From Cladopsammia gracilis (taxonomy: Eukaryota > Cnidaria > Anthozoa > Scleractinia > Dendrophylliidae), in the NCBI GenBank assembly GCA_022457155.1, contig JAJGOT010000471.1:282001-346000 (forward strand): a DNA stretch of 64,000 nucleotides, read 5' to 3'. Below, piece by piece: positions 1 through 11,212 of this stretch. The position numbers and the translations under genes were made by a program. The notes beneath the pieces were generated by a model, which ran no database searches, had not been told where the DNA came from, and was given only the letters and a program-made list of their open reading frames with translations. The first letter of the stretch is position 1, and each line of letters begins with the position of its first letter.

Positions 1-536
1 CCTGATTCAAACAGATTGAACTAACACAGACAATGAGCTATATTTAATCACCCATAATTCATTTCAGTCCTACACGATTACATCATCGATACTACAATAG
101 TGGTATCAAACAAATGCTCAATTGATGTTGTACAAGTTTGATCATCTTATCGATGTAAAAAGTTACCATAGCAACACTATAACTTGCCAAAAGCACCCTC
201 TATCTTAACGCATAACTCAGCTACTAAAATGTTATCATCACGCAATCTAATGAAGGAGATTGCGTGACGATCCCAAAGAAAGTCTGCACAGGAGGCTAAC
301 TTTTTTGCAAATTTAAAATAAAATATCGGGGAGGATTCAAAGCTAACTGAAATTTTTGAAAATTTAAGTAACGATGCGTGTAAGATCTAGGCAATGCTCT
401 ATTGTTCCGCGGCATTTCGCTTTCCCCACATAAAATTGTTTAGGTTTTTTTACTGCATTATGTATTATGGGCAGTTCGAAAATTTATATAGAGAATGGCA
501 TTCTGTAAACACGTTTCTCAGAGGTCAGTACATTAC
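1..536. other. No gene recognised; flank of integrase pseudogene
   Basis: AT-rich sequence in which I see no supported coding exon. It lies on the downstream side of the minus-strand integrase-like fragment that ends at a splice-donor-like site near 536, so a following exon could lie here or beyond the window edge. I could not find one. Confidence 0.4.
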
Positions 537-1220
537 CTTATTAACTTGTGGTTCCCGTCTAAATGCCACAGTGCCAAGGGTCCGTATACCTGGTAACTGC
601 GGTGATGCAATACGTTCAACTCCAGCGATCTCAAGAGACAACCCTCAGGATTGACTCGTTGCATAGCAGATCGTATCCTACTTTGTTGAAGTCGTATTCC
701 TCTAGCAAATAAGAAGCCAGTCATTCTCTTGTAACCAGCATTAGGAAACTCCCGTAGTATGCACCTAAGCAGGTCGTCTAGATCACTGTCATTCATGTCG
801 GCGTACGTCTGTCGAATGCTTAACCCATGCTCGGACAGGCGTCTTTCCACTGTTCGAGGGCTAACTCCCAGAAGTTTTGATATCTGAGGAACACTAAACC
901 GCCGTTATACCAAAAATTCCAGTTGTTCTTGAGGCAAAATATATTTCGGTCTACCACGCTGACCAGTGAAAAGTCGTTCTGCTAAGTGTGCAGAAAAAGA
1001 AAGATTATGGGAGCTGAGTAAGTCACGCACTTCTCTCAGGTGGTTAACAATAATGCCGTCAATTCCACGAACTCTATCGAACCTTACAACTGTGTTATAC
1101 AAAGTTTCAACACGATAAAAAAACTGATTCATGGCTATCAGAATCCAAGTTTGGTGAGGCGAGTTGCTGTAAAATCTCATTTATCCATGCTCGAAGACGA
1201 TTCCTCACGACTTCCGCCAT
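537..1220 (-). pseudogene. Integrase-core (rve) domain gene fragment, broken
   Basis: Read on the minus strand from an ATG at 1220 this gives a basic N-terminal region, a helix-turn-helix-like segment (QISKLLGVSPRTV) and the start of an integrase core (LALWHLDGNHKLIR). It resembles the integrase-core proteins found as many copies in fish and cnidarian genomes (known from memory, not searched). Two breaks are visible: a frameshift in a run of seven A (plus strand) at 1117-1123, where the open frame changes, and an in-frame TAA at 905-907. The fragment stops after HKLIR at a donor-like AG/GTAATG (535-538), so either an intron follows and the rest is outside the window or it is truncated. Reading it as a decayed transposon-derived gene is inference. 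Confidence 0.65.
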
Positions 1221-2060
1221 CTTGGTTGATAGAGTAGCATAAATTTTCTTTCCGCGGGAAAAATAAGCATAATCTATTACTCGCGCCGGACCATAGCGGT
1301 CGAGCTCCCTGAAGACCCGGATTTGGAAGAACACAATTCGAAACACGAATAATAGAATCGTGGTTCGCATAACACAATATGGAACAACACAATGCGTAAA
1401 TACGGAAGAGAATTGCTAACGCAGAAAACATAATTCGCAACGAATAATCGAAAGCAAGGGCAAGCAAAACAACAGCGATGTTTTGCCGAACATAATTGAG
1501 AAACGTAAAACACAATTCGTAATATCAAAAACACCAGTGAAAACATTAAAAACCACATTGGAAAACAGCATAACTAAATCCCAAACTTAATTTTGGCGGT
1601 AATCACCCCTCATACTTATAGGGGAATAAGTTTCCACATTTTTTGGCCTCATCTAAAGGGTGATTTTAGTGGTTTCTCGTAGCGCTGGCGTGGCACAATT
1701 TTGTGAAATGTAATTTAAAAGGATCAGAAGAATAGACGTAATATGTTATTAGGATACATTCATCAGATGACTGACTGACTCATCATATAAATACCGGTAA
1801 CCTATCACACACATTGAATGTCTCGTGCTAGTGGAGTCAGAATGTAAACACCATACTTCTAGAGTTTACTCTTTTGTTTCACATACAAATCCTTATAATT
1901 ATGATAATTACCTGTGGTGCCAATTTAATGTTTTGACAGTTTAATTTGTTAAAATTGACATTTTTCGTCACACGTTTGGGTATGTTTATGCTTTATTAGA
2001 ATGAAAATAAAATCTACAAGTCATTTGTTTCTCACCACTTTCGGTCATCACCTTATTATT
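1221..2060. other. No gene recognised; short motif-rich sequence
   Basis: About 840 bp without a credible exon. The part from about 1,300 to 1,560 repeats the words ACACAAT and AATTCG irregularly and produces only chance reading frames. Confidence 0.4.
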
Positions 2061-3107
2061 AAGTCCACAATGACAACTGAGGCCTCGTCCACACGTATAC
2101 GTTTACGTTCGTAAACGCACATTTTTTTATGCGTTTAGGCCTCCCGTCCACACGTAAACGATGAAAACGGTCACCCTAAACGGATATTTTCGAAAACGCT
2201 CTCCAAAGTGGATATTTTCGAAAACGCCGTTTACCCGTTTACGTGTGGACAGGCGTAAACGGATATTTTCGTAAACGCTGATGTCAAAGCTTTTTATGGC
2301 GCATGCTCAAGTTATCTAGCGCATGCTCCATGCAGACTTTTAGCGTTTACATATCGTTTTCATATCGTTTTAGCGTTTACGTGTGGACAGGTGAAAACGA
2401 ATCGTAAACGATGGCTGGCTTCGTGTGGACGGGAGCGTTTTAGATTAAAAAATATGCGTTTACGAACGTAAACGTATACGTGTGGACGGGGCCTGAGTAA
2501 TGTTGATAGGAATTTGCATTTTATTATCTACCTGTGTAAGTTTCTTTTAGAGGAAACCCCCAACACTTATTTTGAATTCAATTACAGCAACACTGCGTGT
2601 GATTATCATTTTGTAAACTAAGAAAACCCGTAAAAAGACATAAAACAAATGTACATATTTCGAGATTTCACCTGCCATAATGCTTTTACCTACTGAATGT
2701 GGGTATACACGCTATAAATGCAATAAAAGGTGCAACGTGGGTTATGAAATCATTGTAGGTAGCTTTAATTTTGTTGAATTTACATGTTTCGTTTGATATT
2801 TTTCACATGTTTCGTTGTCATTGTCCACAATGACAACTGAGTAATGTTGATAGGAATTTGCATTTTATTATCTACCTGTGCAAGTTTCTTTTTAGGGGAA
2901 ACCCCCAACACTTATTTTGAATTCAATTACAGAAACACTGCGTCTATCATTTTGTAAACTAAGAAAACCCGTAAAAAGACATAAAACAAATGTACATATT
3001 TCGAGATTTCACCTGCCATAATGCTTTTACCTACTGAATGTGGGAATACACGCTGTAAATGCAATAAAAGGTGCGAGGGTTATGACATCATTGTAGGTTG
3101 CTTTTTA
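2061..3107 (+). repeat. Tandem duplication, two copies, first carrying a MITE
   Basis: Copy 1 is 2061 to about 2771 (including a 413-bp insertion) and copy 2 is about 2823-3107, in the same orientation. They share long near-identical stretches, for example CACAATGACAACTGA at the start and GCAATAAAAGGTGC near the end. Small indels separate them, so the duplication is not brand new. No coding content is seen. Confidence 0.85.
2081..2493. mobile_element. MITE, 413 bp, long TIRs, 3-bp TSD TGA
   Basis: The termini are inverted repeats beginning GGCC(T/C)CGTCCACACG and continuing for about 45 bp, and the interior has further inverted words (CGTTTACG, CGTAAACG). TGA flanks the element on both sides (2078-2080 and 2494-2496). 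The tandem copy at 2838-2840 has the uninterrupted site with a single TGA, which proves the insertion boundaries. No coding capacity. A 3-bp duplication occurs in several DNA-transposon groups (Harbinger, CACTA, Academ), but TGA does not match the Harbinger TWA preference, so the superfamily is left open. Confidence 0.9.
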
Positions 3108-4090
3108 TAGCACAACTGCGAAATTGAACAGCTGAACTGTCTAGAACGCTTTTGTGATATTAGATGTTTAGAAGATCTAAATATACTGGCAGCTAGACTG
3201 GGTAGTCCAATTTCAAATGATCCCGTTAGCAGATTTTATCACCAGAATCAATTTTGCTTGGCAGCCGTAGCGTGACCAGACGGATGGATATATATCAGTT
3301 TTATTGTGTATCTATCTATCAAAAAGAAAAACAATGAGATTGGCGTGATCTACTAGAAAGGTCTTTCGTGCTAGGTTTTCTAATATTTCTGCCCTAGATA
3401 TTCCTGAATAAAGCAAATGAAGCAGTAGTAAATCAAAGGGCCGAACCAGAATCACTGGCCGACTACGCGTCAACACCAGCCGAGAAAGACGCACAAGCAA
3501 GAGTCAGAAATAACTAGATACTCACCTTTCAAATTAACGAAAATATTTCAGACTTCCACAAAGGTATCTCCAATGGAAATTTTCTTTTTTCAGAATTGAC
3601 CTTCTGGTTTAAAGTTTAAAGAAGCTTCCAGTAAGACGAAGCGAAGTCACGATCAAGGTGATATTATGCTTCTTTCAGCCTGATAGCGAGGCCTAGAGGA
3701 CACAAACAAAACAGGAGAATTGATTAGTTCCAGTCTTCTGCCTCGTCCCCAGTCATCCCTCCTTATTCTAGTGTGGTGCGCGTGGAATTGTGGGATCGGT
3801 GGACATCTCAGCTCTCGAGCTTTGGCCCTTTGCTGCAACTGGCTTGGAACAGTGATCAAAAATGGTGATCAAGGCCAAGCCTCCGTGGAAAAAAGAGCCA
3901 GTCCTCTGCAAATCAGAGCCCAGCGAGCGAAAATATGGACTCACGATCCTCTGGATTAGATCTTCCAATGGTGGAATATACTTTTTGATTGCTAGTTTCA
4001 AAATTATCTTACCAGGACCAGTAGTCCAGGACGATTCTTAGATTTCATCCCTTCTAAGCACTTTTACATACTCTTTATAGTTTCATTTCG
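3108..4090. other. No gene recognised
   Basis: The reading frames here are short and show no recognisable domain or paired splice sites. I see no repeat structure worth listing. Confidence 0.4.
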
Positions 4091-4440
4091 CGTGTATAGC
4101 TCGCCCTGACTCCCTTATATATCTAGAAAGGGACTGTTGGCAGCCTAATTTCATTTTCAGTTGTTACAGTCAATATGGTGTGTTGATTAATTATAACGCA
4201 AGGAATTAATGGCTAACTTCCATCTAAAACAAATGTGTCGGAATCTTTTCCCCGAAATAACCCCACCATGGATATGCATATTTATATCCCTGAATAATTT
4301 TATGGAATTGTATCGTGTCGAGACTTCTTTAATTTCGAAAAATTTCGAATCTTTTTCCGTTCGGACATTCTAAACTTCAGAGAAGAAACTTTCGGACGTT
4401 TTTCCGATACATTTTGGGATGTTTCTCCCACTTATGTCCA
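4091..4440 (+). repeat. Dispersed repeat, copy 1 (partner at 61091-61430)
   Basis: Shares with 61091-61430, same strand, the words AGCTCGCCC, TCTAGAAAGGGACTGTTGG, AATCTTTTCCCCGAAATAAC, GATATGCATATTTAT-like, TTTAATTTCGAAAAATTTCG and CTTCAGAGAA. Similarity is high but broken by indels. It is non-coding and of unknown class; a solo LTR or a non-autonomous element is possible. Confidence 0.75.
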
Positions 4441-4797
4441 GGATTGCACGCAGCTACGAAATTTACTATTTTTGCGATTTTTCGTTACAGCTTGCGAATT
4501 TTACAAAATTAACGATTTTTCGTTACAGATCTTGCGCATTTTACAAAATTTGCGAAAATTACGAAAAATCGCTAGCTCAACGATTTTTCGGTAGTGTGTG
4601 ATGCTAATTTACTCGCAACCCCACAGCCAGCTTGCGGATTTTACAAAATTTGCGAAATTTGCGAAAAATCGCTTGCTACGATTTTTCGTTTCAGATCTCC
4701 GAATTTTACAAAATTTGCGAAAATTAGGAAAAATCGCTAGCTCGACGATTTTTCGGTAGTGTGTGATGCTAATTAACTCGCAACCCCACAGCCGCAT
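4431..4797. repeat. Degenerate tandem repeat with foldback words
   Basis: Two to three units of about 130-180 bp, each carrying CGATTTTTCGTT, TTTTACAAAATT, GCGAAAAATCGCT and GTAGTGTGTGATGCTAATT. The words form local hairpins (CGATTTTTCG with CGAAAAATCG). The left edge (4431-4448) matches the terminus of the MITE at 38715 (CACTTATGTCCAGGATTG), so this may be a related or degraded element. Confidence 0.6.
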
Positions 4798-5194
4798 GTA
4801 CGTCCGAGGGTTAAAACGAAATTTTAATGTCCACTTTTTTAAGATTTAATTGAAATTTATCATTTTAATAGGCTTCACTATAATGAATAGGTAACTCACG
4901 TTATGGTTGTATAGAAGGGAGATTTCGATAATACAGCATAATTATGCGACTAACAACAACAGAAACGAGACAGCAGTTTAATAATGGCAGCCTTATTGAT
5001 TTTATTGTCTAGATATAAGGAGATAATGTTATTATATAAATAGAAATAAAAAGGGGGTACATAGAAGGGGTGGATGGGAAAAGGGAAGGGCTGGCTGTTC
5101 TCGGCCTTAGAGAAAAACGAACAGCAAAGATGAGACGGTAGTTCAATAACTAAGACAATCAGCGGCAGATATAGTGATTATATTTTTCTGGATT
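4798..5194. other. No gene recognised
   Basis: AT-rich spacer between two repeat elements; no exon or repeat supported. Confidence 0.4.
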
Positions 5195-5198
5195 TTAA

Positions 5199-5860
5199 GG
5201 TGGCTCCATATTGTTCAGCCCTCTCGTCTTTTACATTCCATTACAGCTAGTCCGATGGTGTGGCTAAAAATCTTTTGCTTGAAACCAGTTAATCTTTTAT
5301 CAGTGAACAAAGTGGTATCCAAACGACGTCATCATTCGTTGCCACGGCAACGCGAAAAGAATAAAAAAAATACGCTATTTTGGACCATTTGAGGCTAAAA
5401 ACTTATAAACTACACGGTGAAAGTTTTTGTTTTCGATATATTTTTGTTTAATTGGCAAGAGAAAAATTTTAACATTTTTTTTTTTTTAAATTTGTACATA
5501 GAGTTCAGAGCTACCTTAAATTTATGTAAAAATGACGTATCTCGGAATCCTATGTACAGATTTTTTTCAAAATTGGCATAAATGTTTGTTATGTTTATAA
5601 GAAGAAAATATATAAAAATCAAAAAATTTCACTGAGCAGTTTTGAAGTTATTAGCCTCAAAAGGTTGAAAATGTGGTCTTTTTGGCCTCTTTTTACGTTG
5701 CCATGATAACAAATTTTGATGTCGTAGCCACATAAATTTGTTCATTGGTTAAGTGTTTACAAACCTGTACTGAACGTTTTCTCTTAACTTTACTGGTGTA
5801 GCTGTGATTGAATATCATAGATGTATCATGATGGGAATGTTTAAACTATTAGGAGCCACC
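5199..5860. mobile_element. Non-autonomous element, TIR GGTGGCTCC, TTAA sites
   Basis: A 662-bp segment bounded by GGTGGCTCC and its reverse complement, with TTAA immediately outside both ends (5195-5198 and 5861-5864). TTAA duplication is characteristic of piggyBac and Kolobok transposons (established), so this is most simply a non-autonomous member of one of them. The interior is AT-rich and non-coding. Two further TTAA-flanked elements occur at 22081-22732 and 50737-51144 with different termini. Confidence 0.75.
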
Positions 5861-5864
5861 TTAA

Positions 5865-7347
5865 GTGTTAATAATAATAATAATATATATTGACAATGGT
5901 GGGGGTGGGGGGGTGGGTGGGTGGAGGTTTGATTTTTCACTGCAACATTGTAAACAAAATAGGTCAATAAACAACACAGAAGAGGCAGTAGTTCAATACA
6001 TGATAGTAAGGTACATTTATATTGGCTTTAATTTCATGGCTGCTGAGTAATAATTATTTGGAGAAAGTGGCAATATAAATTAGAAATCTATAATAAAGCA
6101 CAACACACATGATATGAAATTATGGACATGGACTGTCAATAAAAATAATATATATAGATAGGCTGAGCCTAACAGCGTCGCTCTCTGAACAGAAAGCCGA
6201 TGATAAGCTTAGCTCAACTAAGGTGAAAGGTCGGAAGCACAACAATTAAGATTGACGACCGGGCTATTTTTCAATTTTAGCAATTCTCCAAAACAGTATT
6301 AAGCGACCGTCTGCACAGTACATTTAGACAGTTCAAAAGTTCACAAAACAACTTTTTCTCGGTCCAGAATGACTAGTTTGACTAATTTCCGAATAAAATA
6401 CACCTGTTGCGTATAAAAAATTGCCCAAGAAACTGATTTGGAAATCAAAATTGCAAAAAATACACCAACATATTTGCATAAGGCGACGCGAGTGAAGATA
6501 GAACTATAAAACCTAAGTCTTGTTTTGTTTACATAAATCGCTTTTCAACCTATGTAATGAATGAAAAAACACAAAAAATAGACAACACAATCTTCTTTCG
6601 AAAAATTTTATTCAAATTTCCATAAGTTTATGTTTAAAAGCAAAACGCGTACCATTTATAGCGCATCTAGGCCGAGCTGTGAAATTCAAGAAATTGATAC
6701 AACTGAATTTAAGCACATTTTATAAACAATTGTCCAAAACTAACGAGAACGCAAAGAAAAAGTCAGTCACAGATTGATATCAACATAAATTGCCATCGAA
6801 AAATAGAATTTGTTTTATCTTTAAGTCCCTAGACTGCTTGGAATTCTTTAAATCTCCGCATCTTCGGTTCTGAAATCCCGGAAAAAAACATCTTCCCGCA
6901 TTGCTCCCGCATTGATAAAAACGTATGAAGCCGAGTTCCTCGAAGCAAGATTTTATCCCTGAAAGATCTTATTTTTCCACTATATATAGTGGCTTCTGAG
7001 TGTCCTTTAATTAGTATCCCTGTCTTGAGTGACCCTCTTGAGTTGCAAACGGCGAAAAAATGCAAGGGAAAAACGACTTTGCAACCCCTTTTCTCCGCTT
7101 AACACAACAAGAGTGTTTACTACAGCAGTGACGTGACATCGCCCATGTAGCCGCGCGAAAAACAAAGCCTCGCTTCGGGTTCAAAATTGCTAAGATCCCG
7201 GATGTTGCGTGACGTGATACGCGCATGTTTTGACACGTCATACGCGCCCGCGAACTAGTCCTGCCCAACGCTTGCTCGCGACGGTACGGACGCTCGCTCG
7301 CTCGGACACACATGTTACGGACGCGCGCCCGCGAAACATTCTGCTAG
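5865..7347. other. No gene recognised; AT-rich then GC-richer flank
   Basis: 5,865-7,000 is AT-rich with an ATA microsatellite-like start and no supported exon. About 7,120-7,340 becomes CpG-rich, with repeated ACGCGC and CTCGCTCG words, just before the reverse-transcriptase remnant; it could be that element's 5' region, which is inference. Confidence 0.4.
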
Positions 7348-9060
7348 CCATGACCATGAAAAATGACGGTCATAGGTTCCATGAGTATGGGGCTCCGCAG
7401 CGGGAAAAGAAAAGGATAAGGGATTATCTGTCACACCCTATGATTGGAAATTATGAGAGGAGGCTTATTTATAAGTCTCTGAAATTGTTAGATTATTACA
7501 CATTACATAGTACAAGAGAGACGAGGCTTTCCGGAACGGGACAGGTAAGATGGAAGGTTGATAAATGGGCTAAATAACATTAAAAAAATTGGGATGTAAT
7601 GATAAGCTTGTTTTGCGTGAAAGTGATAAAAAATTGGGTTGGGCCTTGAGTTCTGCAGATTGGTATAAGCAAGAATATGACAGACACTTGAAATCCAAAT
7701 TTTACGATTGGGTGGTTACTGTAGATTCTGTAGATGAGATCAAAAGTAAGTTCAGGATTGCCCTATCAAGCATACTGAGACGATATAGGAACATAATGTC
7801 TAGGATCGGAGAGAGATCATGGAGGGGTTTAAATTAGGTATAAATGATTTGGGGTATTACTCATTACCAAGTTGAAATTTAATGCCAAAGGTACATAAAT
7901 TAAAGGAAGCTGCTAGCTTTGAGATGGAGAAAGATTTGACATCGGGAGGCCAATAATAACAGGTATGGCATCAAAGTTTTTACAAATTATTAATTTCAGT
8001 CAATTATGACAATGTTTAAGAGATATTTGCATGATTATGATTTACCCATAACTGTTTTAAATAGTAGTAATGAGTTAGTTGAAACACTCATTAATACACC
8101 AGTAGAGATAACTAGTGGCAATTATTGTTTTGTCACTTTTGATTTCAAAGATTCGTACACAAATATATTGTTTGAACATGTAGAAAGGACTTTGAGAGAA
8201 TTGGCGGTTCAGTTTCAGGAATAACTAGAAATGAGATAGATATGATTTTGGATCTGTACGCATTTTGCAATGATTTGAATTATTTCAATGTAGGTTAAGC
8301 TTGTATAGAAAGGTAGAAGGAATTAGTATGGATTGCTAGTTCAGTTAGGTAATTAATGATTTGGTGCTTTTATACTCAGAGTACAAGTACTCCTTGAGAT
8401 ATATAACGATTCCAAGGTAAGACTGTTAAAAAGATATGCTGATGATGGTCTAATCTTATATGCAGAGAATGATAGTAGCACATTTTGAAAGAGTTAAGGA
8501 TTCTGATGCTTTTTTACCCTAGTAATTTTTTTTAGTAGGCTACAATTTCAGGTCTGACTCAGTACTATTCAAGATGGCGCCTGGTTGCGGTGTGCAGAGC
8601 ATAGTGCTTGTGGTCTGTTCCCTTTTGTCTATTCTGTTACCATCTATTGTCATCTATAGATGACATTACAATTGATACCGGTTTGATTCATTATAGAACT
8701 TATTTCAAAAAAATTTATCAATTTTCATTTATAAATCCTTCCTCAGTCTAATCATGCAAGACATGTATTCAAGGGTTTAATAAGAACTGAATTCTTGACT
8801 TACCTAAGTAATTCATTAACTAAGGAGGTTTTTCAATTATCTGTGGGATTATTTTATAAGAGATTACTAAAGGTCGGGTATCAGTATGATAATGAATTAA
8901 ACACAATTTCAGTAGTGGAAACTATTTTGAGTAAAGCTATGAAGAGGTTGATATTACCCAATGCATGCGTATAATTGTAGCGAAACAGGTGAAGACAAAG
9001 CTGAGGAATATACTTAGCACTAAAAAGAGAATTTTACATTAGAAAATGGAACAGTTTGGT
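7348..9060 (+). mobile_element. Penelope-like reverse transcriptase, decayed
   Basis: Scattered frames on the plus strand give a colinear reverse transcriptase. An upstream segment near 7,590-7,700 reads LRESDKKLGWAL. Around 7,880-7,990 there is PKVHKLKEA followed in another frame by RPIITGMASKFLQ. Motif A is near 8,125-8,170 (VTFDFKDSYTNI), the catalytic YADD box is at 8435-8446, and a tail near 8,760-8,900 reads ARHVFKGLIRTEF. The order and the SDKKLG, RPIITG and DFKDSYTNI signatures fit Penelope-like elements better than LINE or LTR enzymes (family knowledge). Frameshifts and stops separate the parts, so it is dead. No GIY-YIG endonuclease was recognised. Confidence 0.7.
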
Positions 9061-9114
9061 GTCTTTTGAATATTGGAAATTTATTTCTTAGAGGCTAAGC
9101 TATTTTATGCATAT

Positions 9115-9270
9115 AGCTATTTCAATTAACGTTGTCGGATGAAAGTTTAAAGCCAAGACCGCAAGGTAGTATGGGTTAGGTTAATATCCATCGCATAAAA
9201 ATCCCATACTACCTTGCGGTCTTGGCTTTTCGCCTTTTTCATCCGACAACGTTAATTGAAATTAATAGCT
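9115..9270. mobile_element. Foldback (hairpin) element, about 156 bp
   Basis: Two arms of about 60 bp, starting AGCTAT at 9115 and ending TTAATAGCT at 9270, are almost perfect reverse complements (for example GCCAAGACCGCAAGGTAGTA on the left) around a loop of about 28 bp. Typical of a short palindromic MITE. Confidence 0.85.
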
Positions 9271-10910
9271 GTATACATTCTTTAAGGAGTGAGAAGAGAG
9301 AATAAACATAAAGATGATGAAAATGTCTTAGAGTTTATTTACATTTTAAACTAGATAATAGTTTAAGACAGACAATTAGCAGTGTAAAAGGTTACAACCA
9401 TGATACCCTCCCCGGAATCATCCCATATGATTTTGACAAACGATCCATGGAAAAGGATCCAGTGAAAATTTGGCGCACTGGTATAATGTCCTTCTGCAGC
9501 TAACCAGAGAAATCAGTGATAATTTCAAACGCTTGACTGAACTGGCGCAGGTTGGACATGGCTGCCATAAGTCGGTATAGTCCTGGCATATGGATTAGCA
9601 TTCAGTTTTTTGTTTTTAATTAAGGGTATACAAAATGCAATTGCTGTAAATGATATTAAAACGTTTTAATATCCATTTTTTAAGATTTAATTGAAATTTA
9701 ATCTGAAAATTTAATTTATCTTCAGCGCAAAATATTATCATATCGAAGTTATGATGCAAAGGAAAAACTTGTACTGTAACATATAATTCAATTTGCGTCT
9801 GTAGTGAAATCGAAATATGGGCGAGTGGTCGCTTACTGGGGCTGAGGTTAAAAACGATAGAAAAATTTAAATCATCAGCGTTAAAAGTGATCGCGGTCAC
9901 TTACGAGAGGTGGTCGCTTACGAGAGGTTTGTCGACTATAGTGATTTGACTGGAAGAAATTTGGTCTTTATACCTAATCGTACCTTTTTGGTATGCTTCG
10001 GCGGCATATCAGGTGAGTTTGGTCGAGCCATGGTTCGTATTTTGGCAAGATGCAGTCGAGCCAAAATACCCATGGCGAGACCAAACGATTCGGACTAAAT
10101 TCAGCCCAAAATCCGGTGATATTTTTAGCAGTTACGGTAATAAAATCTATCAGGCGTCCTATCGTGTGGCCCGCGAGGAGAATAATACGAGTCAACAAAC
10201 GGCGCAAAAAGTGATGAAGGAAAATAATTTTACTTTGAGTTTTATACAGCGAGCAAAGTGAGAAATTGTGGTAGCAAAATGTCTGTAAAACTCTTCTCTG
10301 CAAAACTATCTTATCTCGAGGAAACGAATACATAAATAGTGTAAATGTCACATGTTTATAGCTTCAAATACTCGCTTCAGCAGTTCAAACGTTCAGTTGG
10401 AGGAACTTTTGGAACCAGAGGTAAAGTTGACGTTAATGGTTGCATGTTCAAACTATGTACCATAAAATCGTGCGATATCAGGTCAGTGACTTGATATCGT
10501 AGGATATTAGGACAGTAGACTAGGCTTCTCATTGGCTAATTGCGAATTTGGGTACGGTAATTTGGAAAAGTGGTCGCTTATGAGAAGTGCATGATCGCTT
10601 AGGAGAAGTGGTTGCACATGGAGGTTCGACCGTATACTAACCATAGTTAATCAAGGGAAATGGTTATGAAACCTTGCATACTTCAATGGTGATAACAAAG
10701 GAGCTACAATTTATGTTGAACCGTACTTGACTGTGCACATCTTTTGTTTTTTGATCACACCCTATGACTGAATAACTTAATAGCACCATTTCTATTGGTC
10801 AGTTGCTCGAACAAAAGTTCAACATCTAATGTCTTGTGCACGGTTAAGGCCGAGAAACGATAACAAAAACATCGAACAAAGACATTTCACAGGTTTCATA
10901 ACCACTGCAC
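9271..10910. other. Intergenic; no gene recognised
   Basis: No supported exon. There is a local imperfect palindrome at about 10,025-10,080 (GCCATGG...GTATTTTGGC answered by GCCAAAATAC CCATGGC) and several repeats of a word like GGTCGCTTACGAGAGGT around 9,825-9,925 and 10,570-10,610. The right part is the 3' flank of the MOV10 gene. Confidence 0.4.
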
Positions 10911-10916
10911 TTTATT
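10911..10916 (-). promoter_or_regulatory. Candidate poly(A) signal for the MOV10 gene
   Basis: AATAAA on the minus strand, about 300 nt beyond the stop codon of the MOV10-like gene and the first canonical hexamer found there. Assignment is by position only. Confidence 0.5.
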
Positions 10917-11212
10917 TTCTATGGTATAACATTACAGCAAATGTAAAATTGAAATAAGATCAAAAGCCATGCCTGTTATATAAGATCCATGCCGAGTGTA
11001 TGCTACCTGTTCGCAGACAGGAGACGTTTAGCACCTACTTTTATATCTACACACTCCTAGTATTATAACACATAAGCTAGAAGTCACCACCATTCTAAAT
11101 GTGTAAGAACAGAGGGTGTGTGGTTTCCACCATAAAAATTTAAATGTTCCGCAATGCTCCATTTTAGACACGTTGGAATGACGAGGATTGGTATAATTTC
11201 AACAAAGCAAGT

